Virus record (IMG/VR): IMGVR_UViG_3300023501_000009
Coordinates: 1-63,549 of that record
DNA length: 63,549 nt
DNA from: a virus
Strand: one strand, 5' to 3'
Below the pieces are notes generated by a model. The model saw only the letters and a list, made by a program, of their open reading frames with translations. It ran no database searches and had not been told where the DNA came from. Shown here one piece after another: positions 43,701 to 51,330 of the stretch. Position numbers and translations under genes: made by a program. The first letter of the stretch is position 1; each line of letters begins with the position of its first letter.

Positions 43701-45723
43701 CGGAGTCCCAAGAGACGAGAACAACATAGACTATGTTACAAAAACTAAAAACGACACAAGTACAGGCGCTTCTACTCCAATTTATTGTTATTGGGTAGGT
43801 CAAAGAACAGTGACAGACAACATAACTAAGAGTCTAACAATCAGTCAGGTAAATGCATTGCTGACAGATCCCTTCAATCAGGGAGTTGCACATATAGCTA
43901 TAATGGACAAGAACCTAATAGGTATGTTTAATATACAATCTTATATAGATTCAGATAATGTAATCCTGGGTATAAATTATGACACAAGTTATAATGAAGC
44001 AGTCTTACACAACGAATACCAACTCGTGCAAGAGAACAAAGCAGATGCCGCATTGCCTAATAACATTGTTGAAAAACTATACGATAGTTTGTGTGGTGAG
44101 GACGTATACGGAAATGCAGTACCTCAGACAGGCTTAGTAAAAACTGAGCGGTATGGAATAAACATTAGACCTAGACAGACTGTGTTTGTGGATCGAGGCA
44201 ATGCATTAGAAGCATTGTTTAGGTATGTTAACATTGTTATGACAGAAAATCAGGTGTCTGAATCGAGAGACTTAACCAGGTTATTATCTAAAGAGCCCAC
44301 ACCTACTAAAGCAGTTGGTGGTTGGACAGAAAGTTTAAACAGTTATGCAGAGCTACTGTTCTTAGATCAAGACTTATTCAGCGACGGGTACAAAGTACTC
44401 GTACTAGCAGATGAACAAAATAATGCAGGTGGTTGGTCACTATACGAATTAGATGTAGTTGATTCAAGCACACGCATATGGTTGCAGATAGATAAACAGT
44501 CATACGATACAACAACGTACTGGGATTATGCAGATTGGTATGCGTCAGATCATGATTTAACAACTATACCAGACCACAATGTGACTGATAGAAATGCAGT
44601 TGCAGGGCTTACTAATTTATCTGTAGGAGATATAATTAATGTTACAAACAGGGGTAACGGTTTATTTGAAGTGCTTCGTGTTAAGGATGACTTAACTACA
44701 GAAGTAGTGGGATTAGAAGACGGCACCATACAGTTTAAGTCTACAATTTGGTCAGAAGTACAATCTGGGTACTGGGACGATTATAATATTTTTGCTACAG
44801 GAGCACAATCAGGAATACAACAAGTAGGTGCTAATATTAATAATGTATGGGGCATAGGCAGTGGAGACGCAGGCTATGGACAAACAAATATCATAGTACC
44901 TAAAGCAGAGGATAGTGAACCATCAACTGAAGAATGGAGTGCTATGTTCACTATTAATAATAGTATAGGAAGTCATCAGGACACAGCGATGTTGGCTATG
45001 TCCTCAGATGATTTAGAACTGGACTTAGATGATATTAGTACAAACATAACTAATATTCACACAAACAGATTGGTTGCAAAAACAACCAATGTCGGTCGGT
45101 TAACAAACATAGATAGCACAGGATCCTGGAGTGATAGTGCAACTCAGGTAATAAGATCGGTATTCAATGATCCCGACAAGACACGTTATTTCTTTAATGC
45201 TGGCGGTTACATTGCAATTGCACCCACAGTTACAGGTTATACAGATGATGCCAAAGCACGTAGTTGGGTTGCACTTACACAGATGAGTGGCACAATAAAA
45301 TTAAACGCACAAACAACCACAGTTACGGGAGATAGCACAAGTGCTACTGTAACAGAAACACACACAAGTAGTACAAGTGTTGTAGGTTCTAATATTGGAT
45401 ATTATGATTTAACTTCGGTAGACCAATTAATTTTCGAGAAAACGTTAACCACAGCGGGAAGTCCGTATATAAGTGCCACAGCAAACAACGTAAAAATTTA
45501 TGCAAAAACAAATGGCACAATTGGCAATAACACTGACAACGGAACGATAATTACATTTACAGTTGTTTTGTCTGATGCGTCAGACGATTCAACAGGTGCA
45601 CCAACAGACACAATGGACGGAACAGTACGATCAGCAGTTACGTATTACGAACCAAGCGCAACATACATAAGCAAAACCTGGTCAGTGCCTGCAACAAGTT
45701 TGTACAGTAAAACACATGAATAA
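34765..45723 (+). CDS. 7: Giant baseplate wedge protein gp7 with beta-propeller and C-terminal fibre module
   Basis: 3652 residues (T4 gp7 is 1032). The N-terminus is marine-type gp7: MAVRTLDLLPAVFRTSKNQK, LPEPTTDRENYQFEPSTVVK, DRLFSAEAYTFTGEIDLDKF, VNFSQYYWLPSGPD. Around residues 2200-2840 FG-GAP-like repeats recur (AVGAPGRDTGRVQLYD; LAVGAPDSNSTRGGVVIYRY; WLYIGAPGEDKVYAY; LFVGAPNC), suggesting a seven-blade beta-propeller as in integrin-alpha heads, interrupted by two GDGST modules near 2362 and 2487. The last 320 residues (NINNVWGIGSGDAGYGQ ... YFFNAGGYIAI ... GYTDDAKARSW) are homologous to the two stand-alone proteins at 52828-54849. Follows gp6 by 3 bp. Confidence 0.88.
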   Translation: MAVRTLDLLPAVFRTSKNQKFLNATLEQATSETDLARVNGFVGRKFTPTFRSTDNYLPEPTTDRENYQFEPSTVVKNDQGEVIFVNTYIDLLQGIGFHGGLTNNHDRLFSAEAYTFTGEIDLDKFVNFSQYYWLPSGPDSVDIRTTSVATSETYRITRSPHLSEYSFADSGDVATSIGIGGTPTIYLARGGSYTFNVSQTGIPFWIQSEIGTTGVRVAQSNISSREVLGVGNNGDDFGSITFNVPLKDSQNFYLNMTTLQEVDLATDLDFNKVHNQLLSTVLATYGGIDGQRSLDAKTVIFSSQDGWLFGGVFDKDGENYDANLYDAGYEPTDAQKWGIWRVKYMGNVSDPIVTLVPLREILTNNKVLVREGLEYGNKEFYKANSGYLEEVPIITAILDTLYYQDGVDGERYGTIKLVEPTAIANINVDADILGKTVYTSASGVVFTNGLKVRFDSGVIPVAYQNKLYYVEGVGSGITLTDVGTLVTPETYTVDESVGFDLELYDSTGYEATANAPTSQDYIVSQRDSLDGNAWARGNRWFHIDAINATATYNNFTPTIDQTKRGKRPIIEFNPNLEMYNFGKVAKAPVDIIDTSTLDAFTLVEGSASYVSDGIDLAGGQRIVFAADSDDDVRNKVYEVLIIDPQNDGSLQIHLTPTVDTAVQAYETVVVKLGTQNQGKQFWFNGTNWISGQQKTSTNVEPLFNIYDSAGNSFSDTTAYPGTDFKGTKIFSYRRGTGTLDQYLGFPLSYRNFQSVGDILYDNNFASDNFRTTASSTNAVNNGFLHSNSSLTAFTSKNTWEKTLSDTRQFQVYSYEYKASNKFLYPATEITSVQRQTLKVYVGSVLLGESQYSKVTISNQQYIEISTTVDLTDKTVTILTLDNSVLANAYYQIPTNLDYNSVNANFNNVTLGQLRNHFQTSFENTLNVSGVFPGRNNSRDINAKQSQGSILQHTSGLPYAMLFTGDKQTNFFDSLDLAAREYSNFKNKFIEASFTLSGLEQLSTDKAVDAIITSINEAKTDTFPWYYSDMIPAGSTYTEFTETWRAGNSKSIRTTYTNKMDTPSQVSVLVFNGTTQLLRYKDYNISSDGLFVEFTADYTPAHNDVITIREYTSTNGSFVPETPTKMGMYPSYQPRLLTDSTYRTTTTFVIGHDGSYTPSFGDSRDDLLLELEKRIYNNIKVRYQKSRLDLHDVFPGQFRTTEYSRAECVGILGQEFSRWAGNNVIDFANQDFFNNSDPFTYNWSQSSSAVDGVLLPGFWRGVYRHYYDTDTPHLTPWECLGLAEEPSWWAAAYGTAPFSSGNLVLWDDLETGYIKEPGNTRIDTRYARPGVTKFIPVNVYGELKAPNEFLIRSFNGTYIQKTFVAGDEAPAETAWIKSSQYPFAVQKLLALVKPAKYFGLNARVSGFTVNSNLGQYVLSSTNNRLTKSDITINGALVGSVRQFTAGYVNWISDRIRSLGVDPAVTLRNKLDNLYIQLASKLGGFTDKTYLKVLAEQNSPTSTTDSVFIPDTDYELFLQKSSAIERLSYSAVIVEKTAKGYKVDGYDTDNPYFRIVPHRKESKSGGTLNIFGASVALNDEFLPVSESVPYGTEFTSQQAVIDFLLGYGRYLTAQGFVFQARIGTLGETKTWLMSAKEFLVWAQQGWASGNLLVLSPVFDQLELVLDNATIDNISGAYRSSRILDQNYNTIGSKELEIDRIGNSASIKTANNKTIGLAVLETIQYEHTFVPNNITVFNDVIYQPELGNRQGRVKLVGFKSNNWNGTISPGGFLLNQDNIALWQTNTDYRKGKLVKFKQRYYRALANTPASTTFKEENWVKIDYNAIKKGLLPNLSNTAAAIEKFYDIDDINLESDADLFSKSLIGYKNREYLNALGIDDTSQVKFYQGFIQEKGTLNSINALVKARLNNLNTSVNLFEEWAFRTGSYGVLDKNQVIEIQTSDATYSNSNTTVKLLTASDATPIDIVSVPFAGVYKRPANYNATPFVYRDFDTDLNKDIAKAGFPRLDDTDWKIFDIRSATTLDQSVEKFGLGQEIWVAKDYNGSWNTYRITETNTLVTKLTNITNNFMKVTCSLPHTLSKDDVVIIKDVDTRFNAIYRVYSVINGLEFSVKSTQARMSLLIDPNTGAPGSVGKTGNVYKLVSNRYAYPSRVAATDPLNHWKVGDKVFVDEYNSAGDWQVLEKTEPWSNNKKYIRAGFDADDLLGQTVLIGQSATWVAVGAPGRDTGRVQLYDINSINDLEQDTLLDAEVGAGADITQLFGRSLATGQLSFNYDGSTVVSDEYLAVGAPDSNSTRGGVVIYRYRSGTWTAHQYIAPVSAVVSDEFGKAVAISQDASWLYIGAPGEDKVYAYCLDTKLTEQSVTVTGDGSTTVHALGFTPKSLTSIFVQDATGVIYRPTTDYTVSGSDITFATAPSVNVTVSENFSYKYIATLTASGGDAGDQFGASVWTSTDGTQTVIGAPSHDNAGEDSVINSGASYVFDRTVEAFKGDGSTTAFTTIRSMDADVNKTTVNRVLQDQRKGADAYWDYSVSGTTLTFNIAPSSGAIIKVDTNTFIQMQKMAEQTANTRGVGNSFGKTVLICPTDCSIYIGNPSDDPRELRNSGSVDRYVNQGRVYGLITSTKTSPTVTATDSIRINDFEVAFTGTTIDSVKTDINNAGIAGVSASVTSGVLTVTSTSTIELQKLKVLPGVGTGLIDLGLTVFYYTQSILAPKGSSNSNFGDTIAISDDATKLFVGAPNCTMRVNVQFDVDAVDNKPDTTFDIDSTTFFDTNPNSGAAYVYEFLGNPRNLVTDPGQFDFVQELEVSSATDNMAAEDRFGVSISVRGNYAVVGAEQDDEQGIDAGAVYDFDSTGVGGWKVLRSRTSQIEPRVINKAYLYNRVTKEISTYLDVYDPAKGKFIGLASQETDYISEVDPATYSTGWSGFNKGKYWWDTSTVRYIDYEQGDYLYRSNNWGSSFPGSVFNVYEWVETDVLPSNYVSAGYNGVPRDENNIDYVTKTKNDTSTGASTPIYCYWVGQRTVTDNITKSLTISQVNALLTDPFNQGVAHIAIMDKNLIGMFNIQSYIDSDNVILGINYDTSYNEAVLHNEYQLVQENKADAALPNNIVEKLYDSLCGEDVYGNAVPQTGLVKTERYGINIRPRQTVFVDRGNALEALFRYVNIVMTENQVSESRDLTRLLSKEPTPTKAVGGWTESLNSYAELLFLDQDLFSDGYKVLVLADEQNNAGGWSLYELDVVDSSTRIWLQIDKQSYDTTTYWDYADWYASDHDLTTIPDHNVTDRNAVAGLTNLSVGDIINVTNRGNGLFEVLRVKDDLTTEVVGLEDGTIQFKSTIWSEVQSGYWDDYNIFATGAQSGIQQVGANINNVWGIGSGDAGYGQTNIIVPKAEDSEPSTEEWSAMFTINNSIGSHQDTAMLAMSSDDLELDLDDISTNITNIHTNRLVAKTTNVGRLTNIDSTGSWSDSATQVIRSVFNDPDKTRYFFNAGGYIAIAPTVTGYTDDAKARSWVALTQMSGTIKLNAQTTTVTGDSTSATVTETHTSSTSVVGSNIGYYDLTSVDQLIFEKTLTTAGSPYISATANNVKIYAKTNGTIGNNTDNGTIITFTVVLSDASDDSTGAPTDTMDGTVRSAVTYYEPSATYISKTWSVPATSLYSKTHE

Positions 45724-45733
45724 AGGAAATTAA

Positions 45734-48700
45734 ATGGCCGTAGGATCAACAGAGATTAGAAATATCTTAGAGGCATTAGAAAATGATATTTTCATTAAAG
45801 ATCTAAGTATTGAACACCGAAATATGTTCTTTGTTCTTATTAGACAAATCTTGTCTGAGCAAACTTCTGTTGATTATGCATTCAAGACTAGTTTATTAAC
45901 GGTATTACACAAGTTAAGAGACCTTGACCAAAATCCTAGTTATCAGAAAGACAACCAGACATATTTACAGGATTACATTAATGAGGTTAAACCTTACCAC
46001 ACAAAGATAAGGGAATACCTACTTAATTATACTAAGTTAGAGAATAACTACGTAGGCAACAGTGACTTTGATTTGCCAGCATATTACCACACCACTGTAA
46101 ACCGGTTTAGGAGTCCTAGTGGAGAGTTTACTGTTGACCCGGATCTACTGTCAACACAACCAGAATATACAGACTGGAACACTCACCACAAGTATCAAGT
46201 ACAGAGCATTGATATCTACCAAGGTGGAGTAGGTTACACGCAAACTCCCACAGTAACAATTACAGGTGGGGGAGGCACCGGCGCAACGGCTACAGCAAGA
46301 ATAGTTAACGGTATAGTAACATCTATAACTATGGTCACCAGAGGAGTCGGTTATACAACTACTCCAACAGTAACTATAGGACCTGCACCTATTACGGGAA
46401 CAACAGCAAAGGCGTATGTACAATTAGGCAACAACACACTTGTAAGAACTTTTAGTAATACATTAAAATTTGACCGTATTACTTATAGCCATACTATTAA
46501 CGACTGGGCCGCTAGCACGGCATACGCTGAAGACGATTATATTAGATACCTAGGCAAAGCGTATCAAGCCACAACAGGCTTCACTAGTGGAAGCACGTTT
46601 AGTTTAACAAACTTAACAGAACTAGGTGGTAGCGAATTCGAAAACGCCAATGATAGGATTATGGCATTATACAATCCTACTAGTGGAATGTTGGGTAGAG
46701 ACCTAACTCAGTTAGTTGATGGATTAGAATATCGAGGCGTTCTCGTGCAGGACCTAAACACAACATACAGTGATGCAAGCAGTATTGAAGCAAGTACGGA
46801 CTATTACGATACTTTTATTAGTAGTACGTTCGTAGACGCAGATGGCTCATCTGTAACGCTAGGGTTAAAGGCAGAAGATATTAATATAGATGGCGCCGCA
46901 TTTGTTGATGAGTTCAGTTCGTTTGCTCCGCAGGAGTTACTACCTGGCAGAGTTTTTGATACTTTAGACATACAGGTATATCAAACATCTGGCAACGATA
47001 TCGAATCAGACGGTAGCGGAAGTCTGCAACACTTAATAACTCATACCGGAGACGGAAGCGCAACAACGTTTAGTTGGGCAAGTGCTCCTGGGGGCCACCA
47101 ACTCTTTGTTTACACTCAAACTCGAGGTGACCTACACAATCCTACGCACTACACAACAGATTACACTAATAGAACAATAACTTTAGGAACTACTCCAGTT
47201 GCCGGTGACATTGTATTCATTTATGTTATGGATATTGTTGGAAATAATGAAATTTTTACCGGTGAATATGCCGGAGACGGAAGCACAACAGATTTTATTG
47301 TTAATGCTGACTATGCATTAACAATAAATACGTTAGTACTAGTAGACAACGTAGAGACAGCACACACTGTAGTTGATAGCGATCCAGGACAAGCAATTAT
47401 TAGGTTTAGTCCTGCTCCGTTGGCAGGAACACACATTGACGTCCACGTGCATAATGGTGCAACGGGCGTAAGAGATGTTTCTTACCCACATTCTCAATAT
47501 GAGACACTGACAGGTGGAACATACCCAACTGACTATACAATAACTCTAGACAAAGAATTACAATATGAAGGTCCGTTGAGTGCGATGCTTATCTTAGAGC
47601 TAAATGGAACAAGATTACGCCCATCTAATAATGCTTATTATACCGGTGATGGATCAACCACAGTGTACACAGTAAGTGGCAGTGATGGAACATTAGATCC
47701 GGATACGGTTGCAGACAACGATGTAGAAGTGTATAATAATGGTACGAGACTTGTGCAAAATATTGATTATACACTAGCACCGAGTGACGGTAGTAGTTTA
47801 CGTTATATTACATTCATTACAGCACCAGTAAGTGGCAACAGAGTTGTTATATCTTTACTAACAGGACAACAATTTAGAATTAATTCAAGTAGCGAGATTT
47901 TATTAGACAGTGGCTTAACTTTAGCGGCAGGTAATACTATAACTATACACACTTTTGCTAACCATGATCCGCTACGTATGAGAACACAGGTTTTCGTTGG
48001 TACTACAACAGGTACAACAACAGTTACAACAGGGTATGATGAACTTGGGTATGAGGCAGATACTTTTGACGGAGAAACGTCATTAGTTGTTACAACACCT
48101 GAATATACCTTAAGCAGAGGCGTAACAAATGCAACTTTTCTCTGGGTTGCTGTAGATGGTGTTAGAATACACCCAACAGTGGACTTTGAAATAACTGGCA
48201 CTAATAAGATATTATTGGGAGACCACTTAAATGTAGCTGGTGATACAGTAATAGCAGTAACGTCGTTTACTGAAAACGTAAGACCAGATGCATTTGGATT
48301 TAGAATAGGGCAAGATATATTAGGCAATGTAATTTACAAACGTATTAGTGACCAAGAGGCTACTACATTGTCTAGAACGCTACAGATTACAGATACTGAA
48401 ATACACGTTACTAATGCAAGTGTTTTACCAGATCCAGGTATAACAGCCAACGATCCAGGCATTGTGTATATTGACAGTGAACGAATTACATATTATGCAA
48501 TAGACAAAGCAAATAACACATTATCGCAGTTAAGAAGAGGAACATATGGTACAGGCGCAAAAAATACTCACCTGGCAGGCAGTACAGTGCAGGATGCAAG
48601 TACACAGCAGAATGTACCAGCTACAACAAAGATATGGTATGACATAGATGCAGGAGGCCAGGTTGGTCCGGACGGAAGCACACTGGTGGTTAAGACTACA

Positions 48701-48778
48701 GCAGGTAAAAGTTTGGGTACAGCAACAACTACACAGGCTAAATTCCTAAGAGATCGAACAGCATTTTACCAAGGATAA
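45734..48778 (+). CDS. Large baseplate/fibre structural protein (gp8 position)
   Basis: 1014 residues following gp7. Residues 1-100 are helical and charged (NILEALENDIFIKDLSIEHR; MFFVLIRQILSEQTSVDYAF; INEVKPYHTKIREYLLNYTK) and resemble the wedge-anchoring part of marine gp7/gp8-region proteins. A GGxGYTxxPTVTI tandem repeat occurs twice near 160-215 (GGVGYTQTPTVTITGGGGTG; RGVGYTTTPTVTIGPAP). Four GDGST-type modules lie between residues 430 and 870, and IVYIDSERITYYAIDKANNT and LRRGTYGTGAKNTH near the end. It does not resemble T4 gp8 in sequence; the gp8 label is positional only. Confidence 0.6.
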   Translation: MAVGSTEIRNILEALENDIFIKDLSIEHRNMFFVLIRQILSEQTSVDYAFKTSLLTVLHKLRDLDQNPSYQKDNQTYLQDYINEVKPYHTKIREYLLNYTKLENNYVGNSDFDLPAYYHTTVNRFRSPSGEFTVDPDLLSTQPEYTDWNTHHKYQVQSIDIYQGGVGYTQTPTVTITGGGGTGATATARIVNGIVTSITMVTRGVGYTTTPTVTIGPAPITGTTAKAYVQLGNNTLVRTFSNTLKFDRITYSHTINDWAASTAYAEDDYIRYLGKAYQATTGFTSGSTFSLTNLTELGGSEFENANDRIMALYNPTSGMLGRDLTQLVDGLEYRGVLVQDLNTTYSDASSIEASTDYYDTFISSTFVDADGSSVTLGLKAEDINIDGAAFVDEFSSFAPQELLPGRVFDTLDIQVYQTSGNDIESDGSGSLQHLITHTGDGSATTFSWASAPGGHQLFVYTQTRGDLHNPTHYTTDYTNRTITLGTTPVAGDIVFIYVMDIVGNNEIFTGEYAGDGSTTDFIVNADYALTINTLVLVDNVETAHTVVDSDPGQAIIRFSPAPLAGTHIDVHVHNGATGVRDVSYPHSQYETLTGGTYPTDYTITLDKELQYEGPLSAMLILELNGTRLRPSNNAYYTGDGSTTVYTVSGSDGTLDPDTVADNDVEVYNNGTRLVQNIDYTLAPSDGSSLRYITFITAPVSGNRVVISLLTGQQFRINSSSEILLDSGLTLAAGNTITIHTFANHDPLRMRTQVFVGTTTGTTTVTTGYDELGYEADTFDGETSLVVTTPEYTLSRGVTNATFLWVAVDGVRIHPTVDFEITGTNKILLGDHLNVAGDTVIAVTSFTENVRPDAFGFRIGQDILGNVIYKRISDQEATTLSRTLQITDTEIHVTNASVLPDPGITANDPGIVYIDSERITYYAIDKANNTLSQLRRGTYGTGAKNTHLAGSTVQDASTQQNVPATTKIWYDIDAGGQVGPDGSTLVVKTTAGKSLGTATTTQAKFLRDRTAFYQG

Positions 48779-48781
48779 ATA
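48774..48781 (+). promoter_or_regulatory. Late promoter (GATAAATA) at the gp8-position gene end
   Basis: GGATAAATACT overlaps the stop codon at 48778 and matches seven of eight late-consensus bases. A start about 5 nt further on would leave ATG 48787 with virtually no leader, but would give ATG 48811 a leader carrying AGGAT. Confidence 0.55.
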
Positions 48782-48810
48782 CTAATATGGAAGAAAATAA
48801 GCAGGATAAT

Positions 48811-49443
48811 ATGACTACTGAACAACAAGAAAAGCCCAATGAGGACTCTGGAATCCATATAGAAGGCCACATAAAAATTCATGATCCAGACTCAGGTGAA
48901 GTATTTGTGGATAAACGTAATGCTATTCATTACGAGAACATCAGTGAAGCACTAGCACTAAGTTTATCAAACAAAACCACTGGATTTATTCATGAGATGC
49001 ACTTTGGCAACGGTGGCACAAGTGTGGACCCTACCGGGGTAATTACATATTTGCCAGCAAACAACACAGGTCAAAATTCTGACTTATACAACCAAACTTA
49101 TTACAAAGTTGTAGATGATAACTCCAGTTTAAATACAGACCCCACCAGAAATAAAATTGAAACTAGGCACACAGCGGGCAACAATTACACAGATATTCTA
49201 GTAACTTGTTTATTAGATTATGGAGAACCTAGCGGACAAAGTGCATTTGATAACACCTCCAATTTAGATGAGGAGTATGTTTTTGACGAACTAGGGCTTA
49301 AGAGTTGGGTAGGGACAATTGCTACAGGCAAATTACTAACACACGTAATTTTTCATCCAGTGCAAAAATCATTGAATAGATTAATACAAATTGACTATAC
49401 TGTTAGAATTCAGAGTTTAACTAACTTAACCGGTGTTGCATAA
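48811..49443 (+). CDS. Conserved marine T4-like virion protein
   Basis: 210 residues from ATG 48811 (MTTEQQEKPNEDSG), preferred because AGGA stands 5 bases upstream; an in-frame ATG at 48787 would add eight residues. Core: GHIKIHDPDSGEVFVDKRNA, IHYENISEALALSLSNKTTG, FIHEMHFGNGGTSVDPTGVI, TYLPANNTG. These are well-conserved motifs of an uncharacterised structural protein encoded near gp8 in marine T4-like phages. The C-terminus is beta-rich (VIFHPVQKSLNRLIQIDYTV). Probably baseplate or fibre linking. The stop overlaps the next ATG. Confidence 0.65.
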   Translation: MTTEQQEKPNEDSGIHIEGHIKIHDPDSGEVFVDKRNAIHYENISEALALSLSNKTTGFIHEMHFGNGGTSVDPTGVITYLPANNTGQNSDLYNQTYYKVVDDNSSLNTDPTRNKIETRHTAGNNYTDILVTCLLDYGEPSGQSAFDNTSNLDEEYVFDELGLKSWVGTIATGKLLTHVIFHPVQKSLNRLIQIDYTVRIQSLTNLTGVA

Positions 49444-51149
49444 TGAGTTATACCATTAATAAGACAGATGACACTATCTTAACTGTAGTTGAAGATGGGA
49501 CATTGGACACAACAACAAACTTAAGACTGATTGGCAAGAATTACAGTAATTTTGGTGAAGTTTTTAATGAAAATTTAATTAAACTACTGGAAAACTTCAG
49601 TAATGCCACTTCACCAACGACCCCACTTGAGGGGCAGCTCTGGTGGGATAAGAGTAATGATAGACTTAGCGTCTACAACGGATCTGTTTTTAAATCACTT
49701 GGTGTGGTAGTTGTGCAATCATCTACCCCTGCAAGTCAGCAAGCAGGAGATTTATGGTATAACACCACAAACGAGCAGTTGTATCTAACAGACGGAAATG
49801 CTCACAAACTATTAGGCCCGCAATACACAGATTCACAAGGGCAAAGTGGTATATTTGTTGAAACATTACAAGATAGCACAACAACAAGTTATGTTGTTAG
49901 TAAGGTCATGCAAGCAGGGGTTGTTATAGCATATATATCAACGACAACATTTACTCCTAGTCCTAGTATTAGTGGCTTTGCAGAGATAAAAGCAGGCTTA
50001 ACTTTTAGTGCTGATTATTCGTCAATGAAGTTCCAAGGAACTGCCACAAGTGCAGATCAGGTCGACAGTTTAGATAGTTCAAAATTTATGCGACTAGACC
50101 TGGCGAATGTAGCAACAGCAAAGTTAACAATTAATAATAATGCTGGTATGGTGCTGGGCTCAAACGCATTTGTGACTCAGGAAATACAAGACGATGATTA
50201 TATAGTAAAAAATGAAGCATTAAACAAAGATATTATTTTTCAGGCCAAAGACAGTTCTACATTATCTACTTTACTGACACTAGATGGTAGCACTGGTAAT
50301 GTTATAGCAACTAATACATTGTCAGCGGCAATCCTTTCAGCAGGAACTATAACGGCATCAGGTGTACTTACTGGAGACACAGTTGTGGGTACATTGACGA
50401 CAGCGGCACAGCCTAATATCACAAGTATTGGTACATTGGGAAGTTTAGCAGTCACTGGCACAGTAACTGCAAATACATTTAGTGCAACAACATTAACAGG
50501 AACGTTAAGTACAGCGGCACAGCCTAATATCACAAGTATTGGTACATTGGGAAGTTTAGCAGTCACTGACACAGTAACTGCAAATACATTTAGTGCAACA
50601 ACATTAACAGGAACGTTAAGTACAGCGGCACAAACAAACATTAATCAAATTGGAACATTGAGCGGACTACAAGTATCTGGTTCAGCAACGTTTAATAATG
50701 GTATCAATGTTGCAAGTGGGGTAATTAGTGGTACACTAGGCTCTGCGTCACAAACAAATATCACAAGCGTTGGCACACTAGGCGGGTTAACTGTAAGTGG
50801 CACAGCAACAATAACTACACTGGCGCTAACCAATGACTTAGCAGTTACAGAAGGCGGCACAGGCGCAAGCTCAGCCGCAGACGCAAGGACGAACTTAGGT
50901 GCTGTTAATATTGCCGGCGATACATTGACAGGTGCATTAACATTATCTGGTGTACCAACAGCAACAGGGCATGCCGCAACAAAAGGTTACGTAGATAGTG
51001 CTGTATCAGACACGTTGGGCTCATACGCACTTAAAACATATGCAGATCAAACAGCCAAGTGGCAGGGTTCCAACAAACATGTTGAAACAAGTGCGCCTAC
51101 TGGCAGTGATGGTGTCGATGGTGACATCTGGTTTGTTAGGGAAGCATAA
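49443..51149 (+). CDS. Tail fibre protein A (paralogue of the 51331 gene)
   Basis: 568 residues. The N-terminal 90 residues (MSYTINKTDDTILTVVEDGT; LRLIGKNYSNFGEVFNENLI; LEGQLWWDKSNDRLSVYNGS) form an attachment domain shared with the protein at 51331-52818. Residues 310-480 hold repeats of TLSTAAQPNITSIGTLGSLA type. Then ALTNDLAVTEGGTGASSAAD and TGHAATKGYVDSAVSDTLGS, classic fibre-shaft and tip motifs. Two repeats are nearly identical at DNA level. Probably a trimeric host-recognition fibre. Confidence 0.75.
   Translation: MSYTINKTDDTILTVVEDGTLDTTTNLRLIGKNYSNFGEVFNENLIKLLENFSNATSPTTPLEGQLWWDKSNDRLSVYNGSVFKSLGVVVVQSSTPASQQAGDLWYNTTNEQLYLTDGNAHKLLGPQYTDSQGQSGIFVETLQDSTTTSYVVSKVMQAGVVIAYISTTTFTPSPSISGFAEIKAGLTFSADYSSMKFQGTATSADQVDSLDSSKFMRLDLANVATAKLTINNNAGMVLGSNAFVTQEIQDDDYIVKNEALNKDIIFQAKDSSTLSTLLTLDGSTGNVIATNTLSAAILSAGTITASGVLTGDTVVGTLTTAAQPNITSIGTLGSLAVTGTVTANTFSATTLTGTLSTAAQPNITSIGTLGSLAVTDTVTANTFSATTLTGTLSTAAQTNINQIGTLSGLQVSGSATFNNGINVASGVISGTLGSASQTNITSVGTLGGLTVSGTATITTLALTNDLAVTEGGTGASSAADARTNLGAVNIAGDTLTGALTLSGVPTATGHAATKGYVDSAVSDTLGSYALKTYADQTAKWQGSNKHVETSAPTGSDGVDGDIWFVREA
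50401..50633 (+). repeat. Tandem 111-bp fibre-shaft repeats
   Basis: cagcggcaca recurs at 50401, 50512 and 50623, exactly 111 bp (37 codons) apart. The first two units differ in one base (Gly to Asp); the third diverges after its start. Such identity suggests recent unit duplication in the shaft. Confidence 0.85.
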
Positions 51150-51292
51150 TGTCCACTAATGTTTATGTAAAAGTAGCAGGATCACAAAAACAGGTCACAG
51201 CAATTAAGACCAAGGTAAGCGGAACATGGAAGAACATTACTGCCGCTTATGTTAAAGTAAGTGGAACCTGGAAACAAATTTTCTCAGGTTAG
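51149..51292 (+). CDS. 47-residue fibre-associated protein with duplicated VKVSGTWK motif
   Basis: ATG 51149 overlaps the upstream stop (TAATG) and the frame ends at TAG 51290-51292. The 47 residues contain VYVKVAG, KTKVSGTWKNI and YVKVSGTWKQIFSG: a short beta unit repeated two to three times, a motif common at fibre tips and in small fibre-associated proteins. Coupled translation with the fibre gene suggests a tip or chaperone role. Too small for most automated calls, but the overlap and the repeat pattern support it. Confidence 0.7.
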   Translation: MSTNVYVKVAGSQKQVTAIKTKVSGTWKNITAAYVKVSGTWKQIFSG

Positions 51293-51298
51293 AATCGT

Positions 51299-51306
51299 AA
51301 TAAATA
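51299..51306 (+). promoter_or_regulatory. Late promoter (AATAAATA) before fibre gene 51331
   Basis: TAATAAATATAAG in the 38-bp gap matches seven of eight late-consensus bases, 25 bp before ATG 51331; GGAG at about 51317-51320 is the ribosome site. Confidence 0.6.
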
Positions 51307-51330
51307 TAAGATAAATGGAGTAAACTATAA

